DNA of 31,752 nucleotides, from positions 50,842 through 82,593 of the forward strand of contig MU602687.1 of the NCBI GenBank assembly GCA_025201865.1, given 5' to 3'. Below are positions 17,284 to 26,926 of this stretch, in pieces. The notes beneath the pieces are model-generated. The model made no database searches. It worked only from the letters and a program-made list of their open reading frames with translations, and was not told where the DNA came from. The translations under genes were made by a program, and so were the position numbers. Every line of letters starts with the position of its first letter. The stretch's first letter is position 1. The DNA comes from Ramicandelaber brevisporus (Eukaryota > Kickxellomycota > Ramicandelaberales > Ramicandelaberaceae).

Positions 17284-18854
17284 ACAAAACTTACGGGCGG
17301 ATCAACTGTGAGCAAATCTGGCAATTGTCTATCCAACCAATTCAACAAGTGCAGCACAGATGTCGATTGGACAGTTTCCGCTGCATGATCCGCAAACTGC
17401 TTCTCAGAGTATCTCAATTGAGAATCCGTTACAATGCCCTGCTGACAGTCTGCCGGAACAGACAGAGCAATCATGCAATGCTGGGCAGGATAATCTATAG
17501 GTACAGTGAGCTGGACAGTGACACGTGGTACTTGCTTCTTCCATTGATAATCTGGATCTGATATTGTAATATCCAGTGACCACGTCTCACTGTTGATTGT
17601 TCTGAGGGATGATCTGAATCGACGTTCAATTTGTCGAGTCTCAGTTGCTCTACGCTCGCTGTCAGCTTCCAATCCAGTCCGAGTGCTTCTGCTCAGTGAT
17701 TGCTGAGGCTGCTGAACTGTCCGTACCTCTGGCTGTGGAGATGGCGTTGGCTGTACTGGTGTCCGCTCTGGCTGAGGCCGAGGCTGGGGTTGATGTTGAG
17801 GCTCAGGTCTCGGCTGCACCGGCTTAAAGATCTTTACTGTTGCCGCGGGCGGTTTCTGTAGAATGCTCTCCAAGCTACTATCCAGCCACTGTGCAAATTC
17901 CACCAGGAAACTTCGTGGCGCTGCCGCCATGGCATTAATCTTCAGCACCTCATTGGTAAAATACTTGCCAATGTCCTTCTCCACATTACTTGCGAATCCA
18001 GCGGGAATCTGCGTCGTTTCAACTTTTGCTATAATTCTCGCAATCTTGACATCTGTAGTCAAACTAATAACTAATAGGATGCCGAGATCCACAATATCGA
18101 ATGCAAAGTCAGGGTCGGATGGCTTTAGGCGCAAAGCAAGCCGCCATTCACGACCTCTCTCAGCAGTGGCCGGATATGATGTAACTGACATTGAAACGCT
18201 GGGGAGAGATTTGAGCTCATCCATGGCTACCTGGATCGACGACACAAACTGGGCAGCTGGCTCGAGTTTGGTGGTCTTTACTGGCTGTTGGCTCTGCTGC
18301 TGCTTGTCAGCTGACTTGGTATCCTTCTTCTTTGGCGCGTCTTTGCCGGGTGGTCGACGGCCTCTACCGCGTGATGATGCATTTGATGTTGATGGTGTGA
18401 TTGGTGCTGATGATGTTTCCGTACCTTTCGATTCATTCGGCTTTGAAGACACCTCGTGCGCATAAGGGCACTCATCGCCGCGTTTACAGCCGCCTGGAGT
18501 GTTAAAGAACCTGCACTGTCGCTTCTTTGGCAATGACGATGGCTGCTGCTGCTGCTGCTGCTGCTGTGTCGCTAGTGTTGCTGTAGGCTGCTGTGTAGAT
18601 GCAGCAGTGTGTGGTTTTGGTGGCACAGGCACTGTTGCCGGAGCTGATGACGCGGTTGCAGCTGCAGAATCTACGTGCATAAACGGGCAGCTATCGCCTT
18701 TCGCACATCCTTTGGCAGTTCCATAGAAACGACAGGGCGTGCGTGACACTGGAGGACGCGAACTGGCTGGCATCGCTGCTGCTACCGCTGCTACCGCTGC
18801 TGGCGTAGTTGATGCCACTATTGGCTGCCGTTCTTTCTCTTGCTGATGGGACAT
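15963..18854 (-). CDS. CCCH + RWD-like + CHY zinc-finger protein
   Basis: A 963-residue protein from the ATG at 18854. Two N-terminal CCCH fingers of C-x8-C-x5-C-x3-H form use C41/C50/C56/H60 and C114/C123/C129/H133; this type usually binds RNA. Two RWD-like regions follow (about 205-330 and 425-520). They share a W-x-L...DPD start, a proline-containing strand and an end in WLDxxLxxxL, and look like an internal duplication. Then come a Gln run, a strongly acidic stretch (about 590-625) and a Cys-rich region with several CxxC pairs. The CHY-type finger starts near 845 with CKHYGRSYRWFRFPCCG, then CDECHD, CGYC and CKHC, and a basic tail ends the protein. I recall this architecture from fungal CHY proteins. 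RNA or ubiquitin-related roles are possible, but I assign none. Gln runs are encoded near 17249-17283 and 18541-18566. Confidence 0.88.
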
Positions 18855-19127
18855 TTACAAAATCTGATCAACTTTGAGTGATTGTCCAGACGTGGGGGAA
18901 AGCCAGCCAGGGTTTCCTGCAGTCGCAGCCCAGTTGCAGTATTTGTACCTGATGCCGAGTTGGCCGAGAAGACAGTCAGGTGGAACTTTCAACACGCTCT
19001 TTCACACCGAACTGATTCCTCTTCTTCTTGTCTCTTCTTGTCTCTTCTTCTTGCCTCTTCTTCTTGCCTCTTCTTCTCCTTTCCTCATTCCACAAAGTCT
19101 CTACTTCTTTTTCTGAAACACAACACA
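18855..19127. promoter_or_regulatory. Divergent promoter with CTTCTT leader
   Basis: A 273-base region between two divergent ATGs. The plus-strand half (about 19017-19085) is an almost pure CTTCTTGTCT pyrimidine repeat just upstream of the small membrane-protein gene, probably its 5' leader. Upstream ATGs at 18874 and 18882 open frames through this tract, but the translation is low-complexity Leu/Ser. Confidence 0.55.
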
Positions 19128-19694
19128 ATGGTCTTATCGTTGCTGGCGCACGCTATCCACGCTCCAGCGCCTACCCGCGAAAAGCACGGACATCCATGGC
19201 CACAACCACAAGCCGCCTTGCTGCTGGCTGCCTTCGGCGCCCTCTGGCTGCTTGTCACCGACTGGCCGATGCGTATCCGCTGCCTTCTCGGCGCTCTCGG
19301 CTTCTCTCTCACCGAATTCACCTTCTACACGACAACCTACGAGACTCCCGAAGGCGGCATTGTGTTTGCGCCGTTTGATCCACGCTGTCGTAAAGGCCAC
19401 ACTACGCTGCAGCAATTTGTGTGCAATGTCTTGTATATTCCAGTAGTCGCCGATTTGTACTTTGCAATTGTGCCCAAGAGTTTGATCTGGAGAACTCTAC
19501 TGTGGCCAATTAACATCTGGGTTCTGGAGGTTATTCAAGGCTATGTGATGGTTTACCTGTATGGATACAATCCGGCGTGGTCATACCGTGGTCCATTTAC
19601 ATATTTCCATGGAAATATCAGAATTGGCCATGGCTTGTTTTGGATCCCGATGGGTCTCGCTGTTTCGCTCATCTATACCTTCATCATGGAGTAA
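19128..19694 (+). CDS. TMEM229/CmpB-like multi-pass membrane protein
   Basis: A 188-residue protein from the ATG at 19128, which has the favourable context CAACACAATGG. An in-frame ATG at 18882 would add 82 residues encoded mostly by a pyrimidine leader, so it was not chosen. About four to five hydrophobic helices are visible. The C-terminal signature (a Glu-containing helix WVLEVIQGYVM, then GYNPAWSYRG, then a short extended strand GNIRIGHG, then FWIPMGL) resembles the putative ABC-transporter type IV/CmpB family that includes animal TMEM229 proteins. The first part, GFSLTEFTFYTT, matches the family's early Glu helix. The biochemical function of the family is poorly known. It converges with the next gene only 111 bases away. 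Confidence 0.75.
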   Translation: MVLSLLAHAIHAPAPTREKHGHPWPQPQAALLLAAFGALWLLVTDWPMRIRCLLGALGFSLTEFTFYTTTYETPEGGIVFAPFDPRCRKGHTTLQQFVCNVLYIPVVADLYFAIVPKSLIWRTLLWPINIWVLEVIQGYVMVYLYGYNPAWSYRGPFTYFHGNIRIGHGLFWIPMGLAVSLIYTFIME

Positions 19695-19805
19695 ACAAAC
19701 AAAGACTCATTTAAGATTTTGTTTATACTTTTTTTAAAAAAAGAAAAGATAACAATAAGAGCAATAAGAGCAATAATAGTAATAATAGCAATAAGACTAA
19801 TATGA
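19695..19805. terminator. Short convergent 3' region with AATAA-type repeats
   Basis: 111 bases between two convergent stop codons. It has a T8/A7 stretch followed by repeated AATAAGAGC/AATAATAGC units, giving AATAA-like elements on the plus strand and TTATT runs on the minus strand. Both genes must end transcription within or across this region. Precise poly(A) sites cannot be called. Confidence 0.45.
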
Positions 19806-22406
19806 TTAATTAATAGATTCGGCGCCATGCTTAGCAAGTAACTGATGCCATTGCTGTGAGCACTTGAACGCTTGATATAACTGGTACATGGTGATTTGAG
19901 TCCCTTTTGTGTTTGGTTGATTAACGGGAATGCCAAACTGCTCAGCCAACACCAAAGTGATATCCCTGAATGCATCTAACGAGACGGTGCATCCAAAATA
20001 CTGCTCAGGCTGCCAATTGCTGACCAGCTCTGTCCTATCCGAGAAGAGCGTCTTGTCCATCCAGCTCACATCGTTGGCGTTGCGATCATGGCGCTGAGCC
20101 GTTTTCAAAAGATCCACAAGGTGCCGACGAATAAACACCAAGTAGTCCAGGAGTAGCTGTGAGACTGACCGTGGAAGTAAACGAACGACTGTTGATATCG
20201 TACCGTCAGACGCAGTATTGGTAGTGAGAAGGACGATTACACCACAGTGAAGATACAAATTACGACATTCGGCATCGCCATCAACAATGCGAAGAGCTGC
20301 CAATTCAGACACATCCAGTAGAGGTACTCCACCTGTAACGACAATCAGCATTAGTATCATCTTTAGCAAAGTGTCATGGCCGGTACGCAGAGTTGCAAGG
20401 TACCCTGCATCTACTGACCTTGGGCTACCGCGTACAGGGGTGTAGAGTCTAGGCACAGCTGCCTTCAAGTGATCGCTAAACAGCTGGAACTCATCATTGC
20501 AGGCAGATGATAGATGTAGGCCAAATCCAGGCTGGTTGAAGCCCAAATCGCTAGGTGTTGAGTCTGACAGCAGCAGTGCTGTGGAGCGATTGTATCCATG
20601 CATCAGTTTTTGAAGCAATGCATTGGATTCTGCCAGCAGCCTGTCGACGGCAGCACACACGGTAGGGAATTGTAGCGTAGAACAATCAAGCTGAGTGAAT
20701 ACCAGAGGGTTATTGATATCTGGTATGAATTGCGGCAATGAGAATCCAGTCACATGTGGCGTGGGGCTGGGCTGTGCAATGGGGCTCGATGATAGTGTTA
20801 CAACTGGTAGCTGTGGTAGAGATGCTGCTGAAGCAGTGCTAGGCTTATGTGTAATACTGTTGGTAGGAGTGCCGATGATATTGCTGTTGGCTGTATCTTT
20901 GCTTTTGCCTTTGCCTATGCTTATCTCTCTACTGTTATTGTTGCTGTTACCACTATTACTGTTGCCACTGCTATTGTTGCTGACTTTGGTGCTATTGCTA
21001 TTGTTATTGCTCACCATGTCAACCTTGGCTGTCTTCGCCTTGGGCTGCGGTGTCTCTTCCAAAGAGTGATACGCTGGGGCGGAGCTATTGAGATGACGGA
21101 TCAACATGTAGAGGCATTTATTTGATGACCTTGGATACCGCAACAGCACTGCTCTGCCACACTTTACATATTCATCATTATGCACTTTGATGCGATGGAT
21201 TTTAACATTGCAGGATCTTTTTGTTACATATGTACAATCGGAGTGCAAGCAGCTGAAACCAATCACTATATCAGAATGTGCCAATGAGATATTGTTGTCA
21301 TCATCCATCTCTACAGCCAGATTGGGATTCTTGGCATGTTGGTTAACACCGGGATCATTCTTTGCTTCTATCGCCGCTGATGGGAGAATGTTCTTACTAA
21401 TGCTCACATTCTTTTGGTTATGAGTGTCGCGCAGATGAGATGTTAGTGAAGTTGGCACAATATTACAGCTGAAGCACACAAATGCACCAGTAGCAACGTG
21501 ATATCCACATTCCACATCGTTTACCTCAAATAGCTGAATACTGCCTCCAAATGTTGTTACAGGCTTGACCACCTTGTCTATATCATCAGGCTCTAAACTA
21601 ACATCAGACCGCTGCTGCTGCTGCTGCTGCTGATGGTGCTGTTGTTCAGGCTGGTGCTGTTGCTGAGATGGTGACTGATGAGTCTCTTTTGGAACTCCAC
21701 GCAGGCTGTGCCCATTTCTAATATGAGCTCTTGTTACATGAGATGTCAATGTGTTAATGTGATTAAATACACGTCCATTGCATCTTTTAAACGGGCACGG
21801 CCATTGTTCATCTGTACTACTTCGAGTAAATGTAACTTTAACACCACCGCATCCTGCTTGGAACTCCGTCATATGGCTTCGTTCATGAAGTATACGGGTT
21901 CTTGATTCATGTATAATCTTGCTGCAACCAGGAACTGCACATTTGAGCGGATACTTTAGGCCACTTTTACCATTCCCACCAGATGTATTTGATACATCAT
22001 CATTATCATCATCAACCTCACGACATCCATCGATATCTTCTTCCTCATCTTCTTCATCTCCGTCTTCATCTTCGTCAATATCATCATTCTCATCCCCAGT
22101 ATCAACATCAGTATCAGCATCAGTATCCTCGCCAAAAATTGCAATCATAGCTAGTTTAGATGCTTTCATTGTTGATGCAAATGACTTTGTATTTCTTGAA
22201 GCCGATGATGTCGACAACACCCGTGGTACCTCTTCATTGGAATCTTCACTAGAACCATCGCTAGACTCACCAAAGTAGTCTTCACCAATGCCAGTTTTGG
22301 ACACCTCATTAAGCGAACCAGAATACTGACTGGACAAACGAGGTCGAGCGTTGCGAGGCGTTCCAAAGGCGTGATCAGCCTTGTCAAGTGCGCGTTTGCT
22401 TGCCAT
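19806..22406 (-). CDS. C2H2/OrsD-type protein with RecQ-helicase-associated C-terminal domain, no helicase
   Basis: An 866-residue protein from the ATG at 22406; the frame upstream offers only a TTG. Order: Ser-rich and strongly acidic N-terminus (about 60-130); four zinc-finger-like units at about 154-180 (CAVPGC...H...H), 198-225 (CPFKRC...H...H), 309-330 (CFSC...HLRDTH) and 389-414 (CLHSDC...H...H), the last two spaced as in OrsD/DUF3505 proteins; a Ser/Asn linker; and a helical C-terminal domain (about 640-860). That domain has TGGVP...SELAALR, RNLYLHCGVIVLLTT, RLLPRSVSQLLLDYL, WQPEQYF...FRDITLVLAEQF and SQQWHQLL. I recognise this order from fungal proteins where it precedes a RecQ-like helicase in mobile or subtelomeric elements. 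No helicase motifs or flanking repeats are present here. A domesticated DNA-binding or regulatory protein is inferred. Confidence 0.75.
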   Translation of the reverse strand: MASKRALDKADHAFGTPRNARPRLSSQYSGSLNEVSKTGIGEDYFGESSDGSSEDSNEEVPRVLSTSSASRNTKSFASTMKASKLAMIAIFGEDTDADTDVDTGDENDDIDEDEDGDEEDEEEDIDGCREVDDDNDDVSNTSGGNGKSGLKYPLKCAVPGCSKIIHESRTRILHERSHMTEFQAGCGGVKVTFTRSSTDEQWPCPFKRCNGRVFNHINTLTSHVTRAHIRNGHSLRGVPKETHQSPSQQQHQPEQQHHQQQQQQQRSDVSLEPDDIDKVVKPVTTFGGSIQLFEVNDVECGYHVATGAFVCFSCNIVPTSLTSHLRDTHNQKNVSISKNILPSAAIEAKNDPGVNQHAKNPNLAVEMDDDNNISLAHSDIVIGFSCLHSDCTYVTKRSCNVKIHRIKVHNDEYVKCGRAVLLRYPRSSNKCLYMLIRHLNSSAPAYHSLEETPQPKAKTAKVDMVSNNNSNSTKVSNNSSGNSNSGNSNNNSREISIGKGKSKDTANSNIIGTPTNSITHKPSTASAASLPQLPVVTLSSSPIAQPSPTPHVTGFSLPQFIPDINNPLVFTQLDCSTLQFPTVCAAVDRLLAESNALLQKLMHGYNRSTALLLSDSTPSDLGFNQPGFGLHLSSACNDEFQLFSDHLKAAVPRLYTPVRGSPRSVDAGYLATLRTGHDTLLKMILMLIVVTGGVPLLDVSELAALRIVDGDAECRNLYLHCGVIVLLTTNTASDGTISTVVRLLPRSVSQLLLDYLVFIRRHLVDLLKTAQRHDRNANDVSWMDKTLFSDRTELVSNWQPEQYFGCTVSLDAFRDITLVLAEQFGIPVNQPNTKGTQITMYQLYQAFKCSQQWHQLLAKHGAESIN

Positions 22407-22612
22407 CAGTATAGTAGCACTGCTGATCGTCAGTCTGTTCACAAAGATCAAGTGGGAGAATTGGAGTTTGAATAAACAAACACATTTGGAAGTGGAAGTG
22501 AGAGGGACTTAGGTCCAGTCAAGTCACTGTTTTGATATCACTCCGTTCACGAACCATCCGAGCGAACTGAGCCAGCTTCATCCCCCATAAGCTGGCTAAC
22601 TTGATTGTGGCT

Positions 22613-22631
22613 GACTGACTGACTGACTGGC
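22613..22631. repeat. TGAC tetranucleotide repeat
   Basis: About four tandem TGAC units, in the upstream region of the OrsD-type gene. Confidence 0.85.
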
Positions 22632-23265
22632 CAGATGTTGTAGTTATTTGGGGTGTTGCAGTGGCAGTGCTCTCTGAAGCGTCATGAAAAAAGAACACAA
22701 AAGAGAGCATCTTCAGGGACGCCACACGTTGCCCACGAGCACAGCCGCAACAACTACCAGCCATCGACAATGAGCTGCCAAAAATAAATAAAATATATGG
22801 GAAATTGAGGCAGTCTGGAAGGCGCAGCTGGGCTGGACAATCTTGTGCGACATTGGCTATCAAGTCACATACCAGCACAGCCGCATTGTTTGTGTATCGA
22901 ACACTCGAGGACAGTGTGATTGATGCCATTGGATCAAGTGGGATCGAACTTGCCGTTTGATAGACTACTTTCGGTGTTGCCAAACGTGGACCTGATGGTC
23001 TCTTTCTGGAGCCCTTCCTACGAAGACAGACACTACTTTACCCAAAGAAAAAAGCACGCGTGTGTGTCAATCATGCGTCTTTGATCAATGAAAAAGCAAA
23101 GAAAAGAGAAGAAAAAAAAACTGGAAATAAACTCCGCCATTCGTTCGGTGCCTGAAACTCAATTCAGCTCAACTCAACACAAAAGGCGCAAAGCGACCAA
23201 CTGTTGCTTCTGCTTCTGCTACTGTTCTTCAGCTCACACAGTCGGCCTTTCGGCTTGCGCGTACA

Positions 23266-23310
23266 CATACACACTCGCACTCGCGCTCGCACTCGCGCTC
23301 ACACTCACAC
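23266..23310. repeat. CTCGCA/CTCGCG hexamer repeat
   Basis: Alternating ACTCGC and GCTCGC units drift to ACTCAC. They sit in the pyrimidine-rich leader region of the Ser/Asn-rich gene. Confidence 0.8.
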
Positions 23311-23913
23311 AACTGTCTATCTCCCTCTCTCTTCCTTTCTCTCCCTCTCTCTTGGACAGCTAGCTAGCTCACCCTACGCAAACTCAGTTCGGCTCAGCTC
23401 AGTTTGGCTCAGTTTGGCTCCCCTACTACACCTCACCTCCCCCGTCCTACACAATCAACAAACGCAACAGCAACAGCAGCAACAGCAGCAACAACAACAG
23501 TCGCAATCCCTGTGCGTTCATCACCGCGATTCCCCCCTTTTGTTTTCCCTCTTCCTTTTCACTCCCTCCTCCCCCCCTTTTGCGCTGAAGACTGTACTTC
23601 CGTTGTCCTTGCTGTTGTCCTTGGTTCAGTTTTCTATCTCCCTTCCTTTCAGTTCACTCGCTTGTTCACTTTGACTGCAGCTTCACCTCAGCTTTCCTTC
23701 CTTCTTTCCTTCCTTCCCTTTCCTTCCCTTGTCTTTCCTCCGTTGTTTTGCATTGTTTTGCTTTGTTTAGTACGTCCGCTCGTTTGTCCGCCCGTTTGTC
23801 CGCTCGTTCGTTCATCATTTCATTTCCCACCACCAATCTCTTTATTGCTGTTGCTACTGTTCCCGCCAAAAAGCTCATATTCAAAAAGGAATTGTTCTTT
23901 CCTTTTTGTTTGA

Positions 23914-26900
23914 ATGCTCATCCCTTCATACTGCAGCAGCAGCAGCAGCAGCGGTAGTAGCAACAACATGGTTCAGCATCATCCGCCGCAGACGTCCATC
24001 ATCGGCATATCCTCCTCTGTTATGTCAGCATCCTCGCACCACTGGCCCAAAGTGGTTATGACTGGACTCGACTGTGGCAAGATTGTCACTGTTGAATCAG
24101 CCAACAACAACAGCAACCACCACCACCACAACCACCACAATACATTCCATCCGAGCTCCGAACCTAGTCCATTGAGCAGGAGTGTCAGTAATAGCTCAAC
24201 AGTCTCTACTACAAATGGCAGCTCGATTTCCACCGGGTACAACAGTGTAGAGTCTCACAGTCCGACAGCATCAGCAGTTGCAGAAGCAGTTATTCGCGAA
24301 GTGCTGAATGTTGTATCGGATGATGACGATGACGACGACGACGACAACAATCACAGCAGCACTGATGGCGAGGGTAGCCAGCCACGCGGACACTATATTG
24401 CATCGATGACTAATGGCAATTGTGGCAACCAAGTTGACGATGACATGGACCTTGACATTGACTTGGTGCTAGGTCTACGTAGAATTGGAGTGGGTGGCAA
24501 TGGTGGCACCGACAATGCGACAGGCAGTGAAGGAGGAGGATTGGGGCGGGCCAATAGTAGCTCAGCACCGCCAGTGTTGGATCCCGGTTTCAATTCATTC
24601 AATTCGAGCATCATCGGGGTGTCGCCACACATTCAACAACAGCAACACATTCAGCAGCATGGTCGCCACCACCTCAACCACAACCACAATCATCAGCGTC
24701 AGTCATCAATTTTGGGATCAGCTGTATCAAATTCATCGCATATCATTCATCAACGACACCTTTCATCAGCCTCATCGTCATCGACTTCTTCATCCATATC
24801 CATCAGCAATGGCCATATGAGAAATTTATCGAAAATAATTAACCCCGCAGCCAATTCATTACTCTCCGACATTTTGAGCATTAATAACTCACCTACAATT
24901 GGATCTGGTCTCATCAGCTCCAACAGTAACAGCAGTAGTAGTTTCAGTGATCTGGTGTCCCCATTGTCATCAGCTCTACCTGCACTTCCGCCACTGCACA
25001 TGTCATTCAACTCCTCAATTCCAACTGGTAGCCAAGCACTTGGCTCAGCCTGGATTCCACCTCTCAGCAGCTCTACATCAAACACTGGTATGGACTCACT
25101 TTTGACTAGCCTCAATTCCAACTGGTAGCCAAGCACTTGGCTCAGCCTGGATTCCACCTCTCAGCAGCTCTACATCAAACACTGGTATGGACTCACTTTT
25201 GACTAGTAATGGAGGCCACATTATGCACACTGGTAGCCGCAGCAACAGTACCGGCGGCATAATTGGAATGAGTTCGTCAATTAGTAATGATGGAGTGGGA
25301 ACAATCAATGGACCAGCTCGCTCAAGTAGCTGCCACGGCGCAATCGGCGATCTAACGGCCAGCAATCTGGCGCCCCTTTCCATTCCATCGTCCACTCCAG
25401 GAGTGTTCCAACACTGTAGTCTCAGTCTATTCCATGGCACCCAGCTTCCCTCGTCTACTGCTTCGCCCGCCAGCCCCTCTATTTTGAGCCCCCACATTGG
25501 TTTGGGCGATACCAGCAACATCTCACTGCTTAGCAGGCGGCGCAGCAATCGGCCCGATGAAGGATTTGTTGCGCCGGATCTGTCGCTCGCAATGAACACT
25601 CTTCCTCCACTACCTCCATTGCCATCACTTCCCACCATGCCACTCGGCCAACAGTATCAGCAACCCTCAGGTGTCGCCCCAACGTCAGCCACTCTTGACC
25701 TTCTAGGTGGTGCAGGTAAGATCCTCCAGTTGCCCAGTCCATCACTGCACCAATATCAGCAGCCAACACCAACCAGTGGCACACTCCCACCTCCGCTTGC
25801 CAAGTTTAGCTATCCTTCACCCGCTGGTATGACATATCAGCATCGCCACAGACTTGGCTCTCGGGCTTCTGCTGACAGTTTGTCTCAATTATCGCGAGAG
25901 CTTGACATTAGCAGAGTCCAAAATGGCACTATTAATAACTATCATATCAACAATACCACTAATCAGCTGGCTGAATTAGTGCAGAAACAACCAGTGGCTT
26001 CAACAATGGCATCAGGATTGAGCACACCAGTGTTGTCAAATAGATCATCAGTTCATTCAGTGCGGGACACGGAAGCTGACTCTCTTAGCACTAACAATAA
26101 CAATAAAGTTGATCTGCAGGCGGATCGTACATCATCAAACACATCAGACAATAGCTCTGCATCAACATCAAACACACCGCCTTCTCTTGTATCGGACTCT
26201 GACATTGCTGGCAATGCATCTGATCATCAACAACAGCAACCAGCAGTCGAAGACAGTGCAATAGCCAAACTTCACAGTATGATTGCAACGCTTAAATCAA
26301 TGAAGAAGGTTCCATTAAGCGCAACCAATGGCACATTTAGTCCCTCAACTGCAGCCACAGATGAAATTGCAGCCACTTACACCAGCAATGCTAATATGGA
26401 CAATAGTAACAATAACAATAGCAGCACCAACAGCAATGGCCCCATAATATCAACATCAGTGTCATCGTCGTCAAACACCGGCAGCAATCAGCAACGCAAG
26501 AGACCAACACATGCACGAAGTCGGTCAGTAGCACTTTCACCAACCACATTTGCATCACTTGTTCCCGCATCGTCCATTCCCAATACACCCAAAGCAACAC
26601 CAACCCATTTCCCTCCCCACCATCACTATGGACAAGGCCCCCATCAGCGTCCCCCAATTCACCCACTAGGCAACCATCACTCTCGCCCGGCAAATAATGG
26701 CAGCCACACCCCTGGTCTATCATCGTATGGAAGTCGCAGTCATTTGAGACAGTCCTCCCATGCCCCTTCTCTCATGAGTACTACTCAGCACCACCAGCAG
26801 CTGGCTCAAGTCCTAGATTCAAACAAATCCAGAAACAGATCGTCCACGACATCGCTAAGAGCTCAGCTGGATATGCCTTGGCGCGATGGAGCTACTACCG

Positions 26901-26926
26901 CCACCTCTGCTGTCGCTGCATCTTAA
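23914..26926 (+). CDS. Ser/Asn/His-rich low-complexity protein, frame broken by a 97-bp tandem duplication
   Basis: The first frame runs from the ATG at 23914 (or the better-context ATG at 23968, ACATGG) to a TAG at 25126-25128. The second resumes inside the second repeat copy and ends at 26926. Counting only one 97-bp copy gives a continuous 971-codon frame, so this is one gene. The predicted protein is rich in Ser, Asn, His and Gln. It has an Asp run (about 138-146), a short helix EAVIREVLNVV before it, a DMDLDIDLVLGLRR segment, a helix SAIAKLHSMIATLKSMKK in the second half, and a basic RKRPTHARSRSVALSP stretch with several SP/TP sites. I recognise no domain. A regulatory, phosphorylated, intrinsically disordered protein is the most I would infer. 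The break could be a real mutation, an assembly artefact, or spliced out. Confidence 0.65.
25013..25206 (+). repeat. Perfect 97-bp tandem direct duplication
   Basis: Copies at 25013-25109 and 25110-25206 are identical by direct base-by-base comparison. The unit begins CCTCAATTCCAACTGG and ends TTTTGACTAG. Because 97 is not a multiple of three, the second copy shifts the frame and brings a TAG into phase at 25126. Confidence 0.97.

Larger units (their letters stand above)
22407..23913. promoter_or_regulatory. 1.5-kb gene-free region: divergent promoters and long pyrimidine-rich leader
   Basis: No convincing gene was found. A weak minus-strand frame (ATG 22929 to stop 22519, 136 codons) has no recognisable domain and includes the TGAC repeat; GTATGT...GGCAG inside it (98 bases) looks like an intron, but splicing leads quickly to a stop. 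Its longer form has a TTG start. On the plus strand, CTCGCA/CTCGCG repeats (23266-23310), CAG/CAA repeats (about 23460-23506), CTTTCC tracts (23690-23745) and CGTTTGTCCGC repeats (about 23775-23815) form a strongly C+T-skewed block of about 700 bases before the next gene, probably its promoter and leader. Confidence 0.55.

Noticed and set aside
18882-19127. Longer N-terminus for the TMEM229-like protein (start at 18882)
   Set aside because: The extra 82 residues are mostly a translation of a CTTCTT pyrimidine tract, and a better-context ATG lies at 19128.
23088-23957. Several overlapping plus-strand frames (for example 23204-23674 and 23404-23913)
   Set aside because: They translate simple repeats and pyrimidine tracts in all frames (Leu/Ser/Pro/Phe runs), with no domain and no preference for one frame.
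25088-25184. Exact 97-base intron equal to one repeat unit
   Set aside because: No register of the 97-base unit both begins with GT and ends with AG, so simple removal of exactly one copy by splicing is not possible. Only 46- or 58-base alternatives fit.
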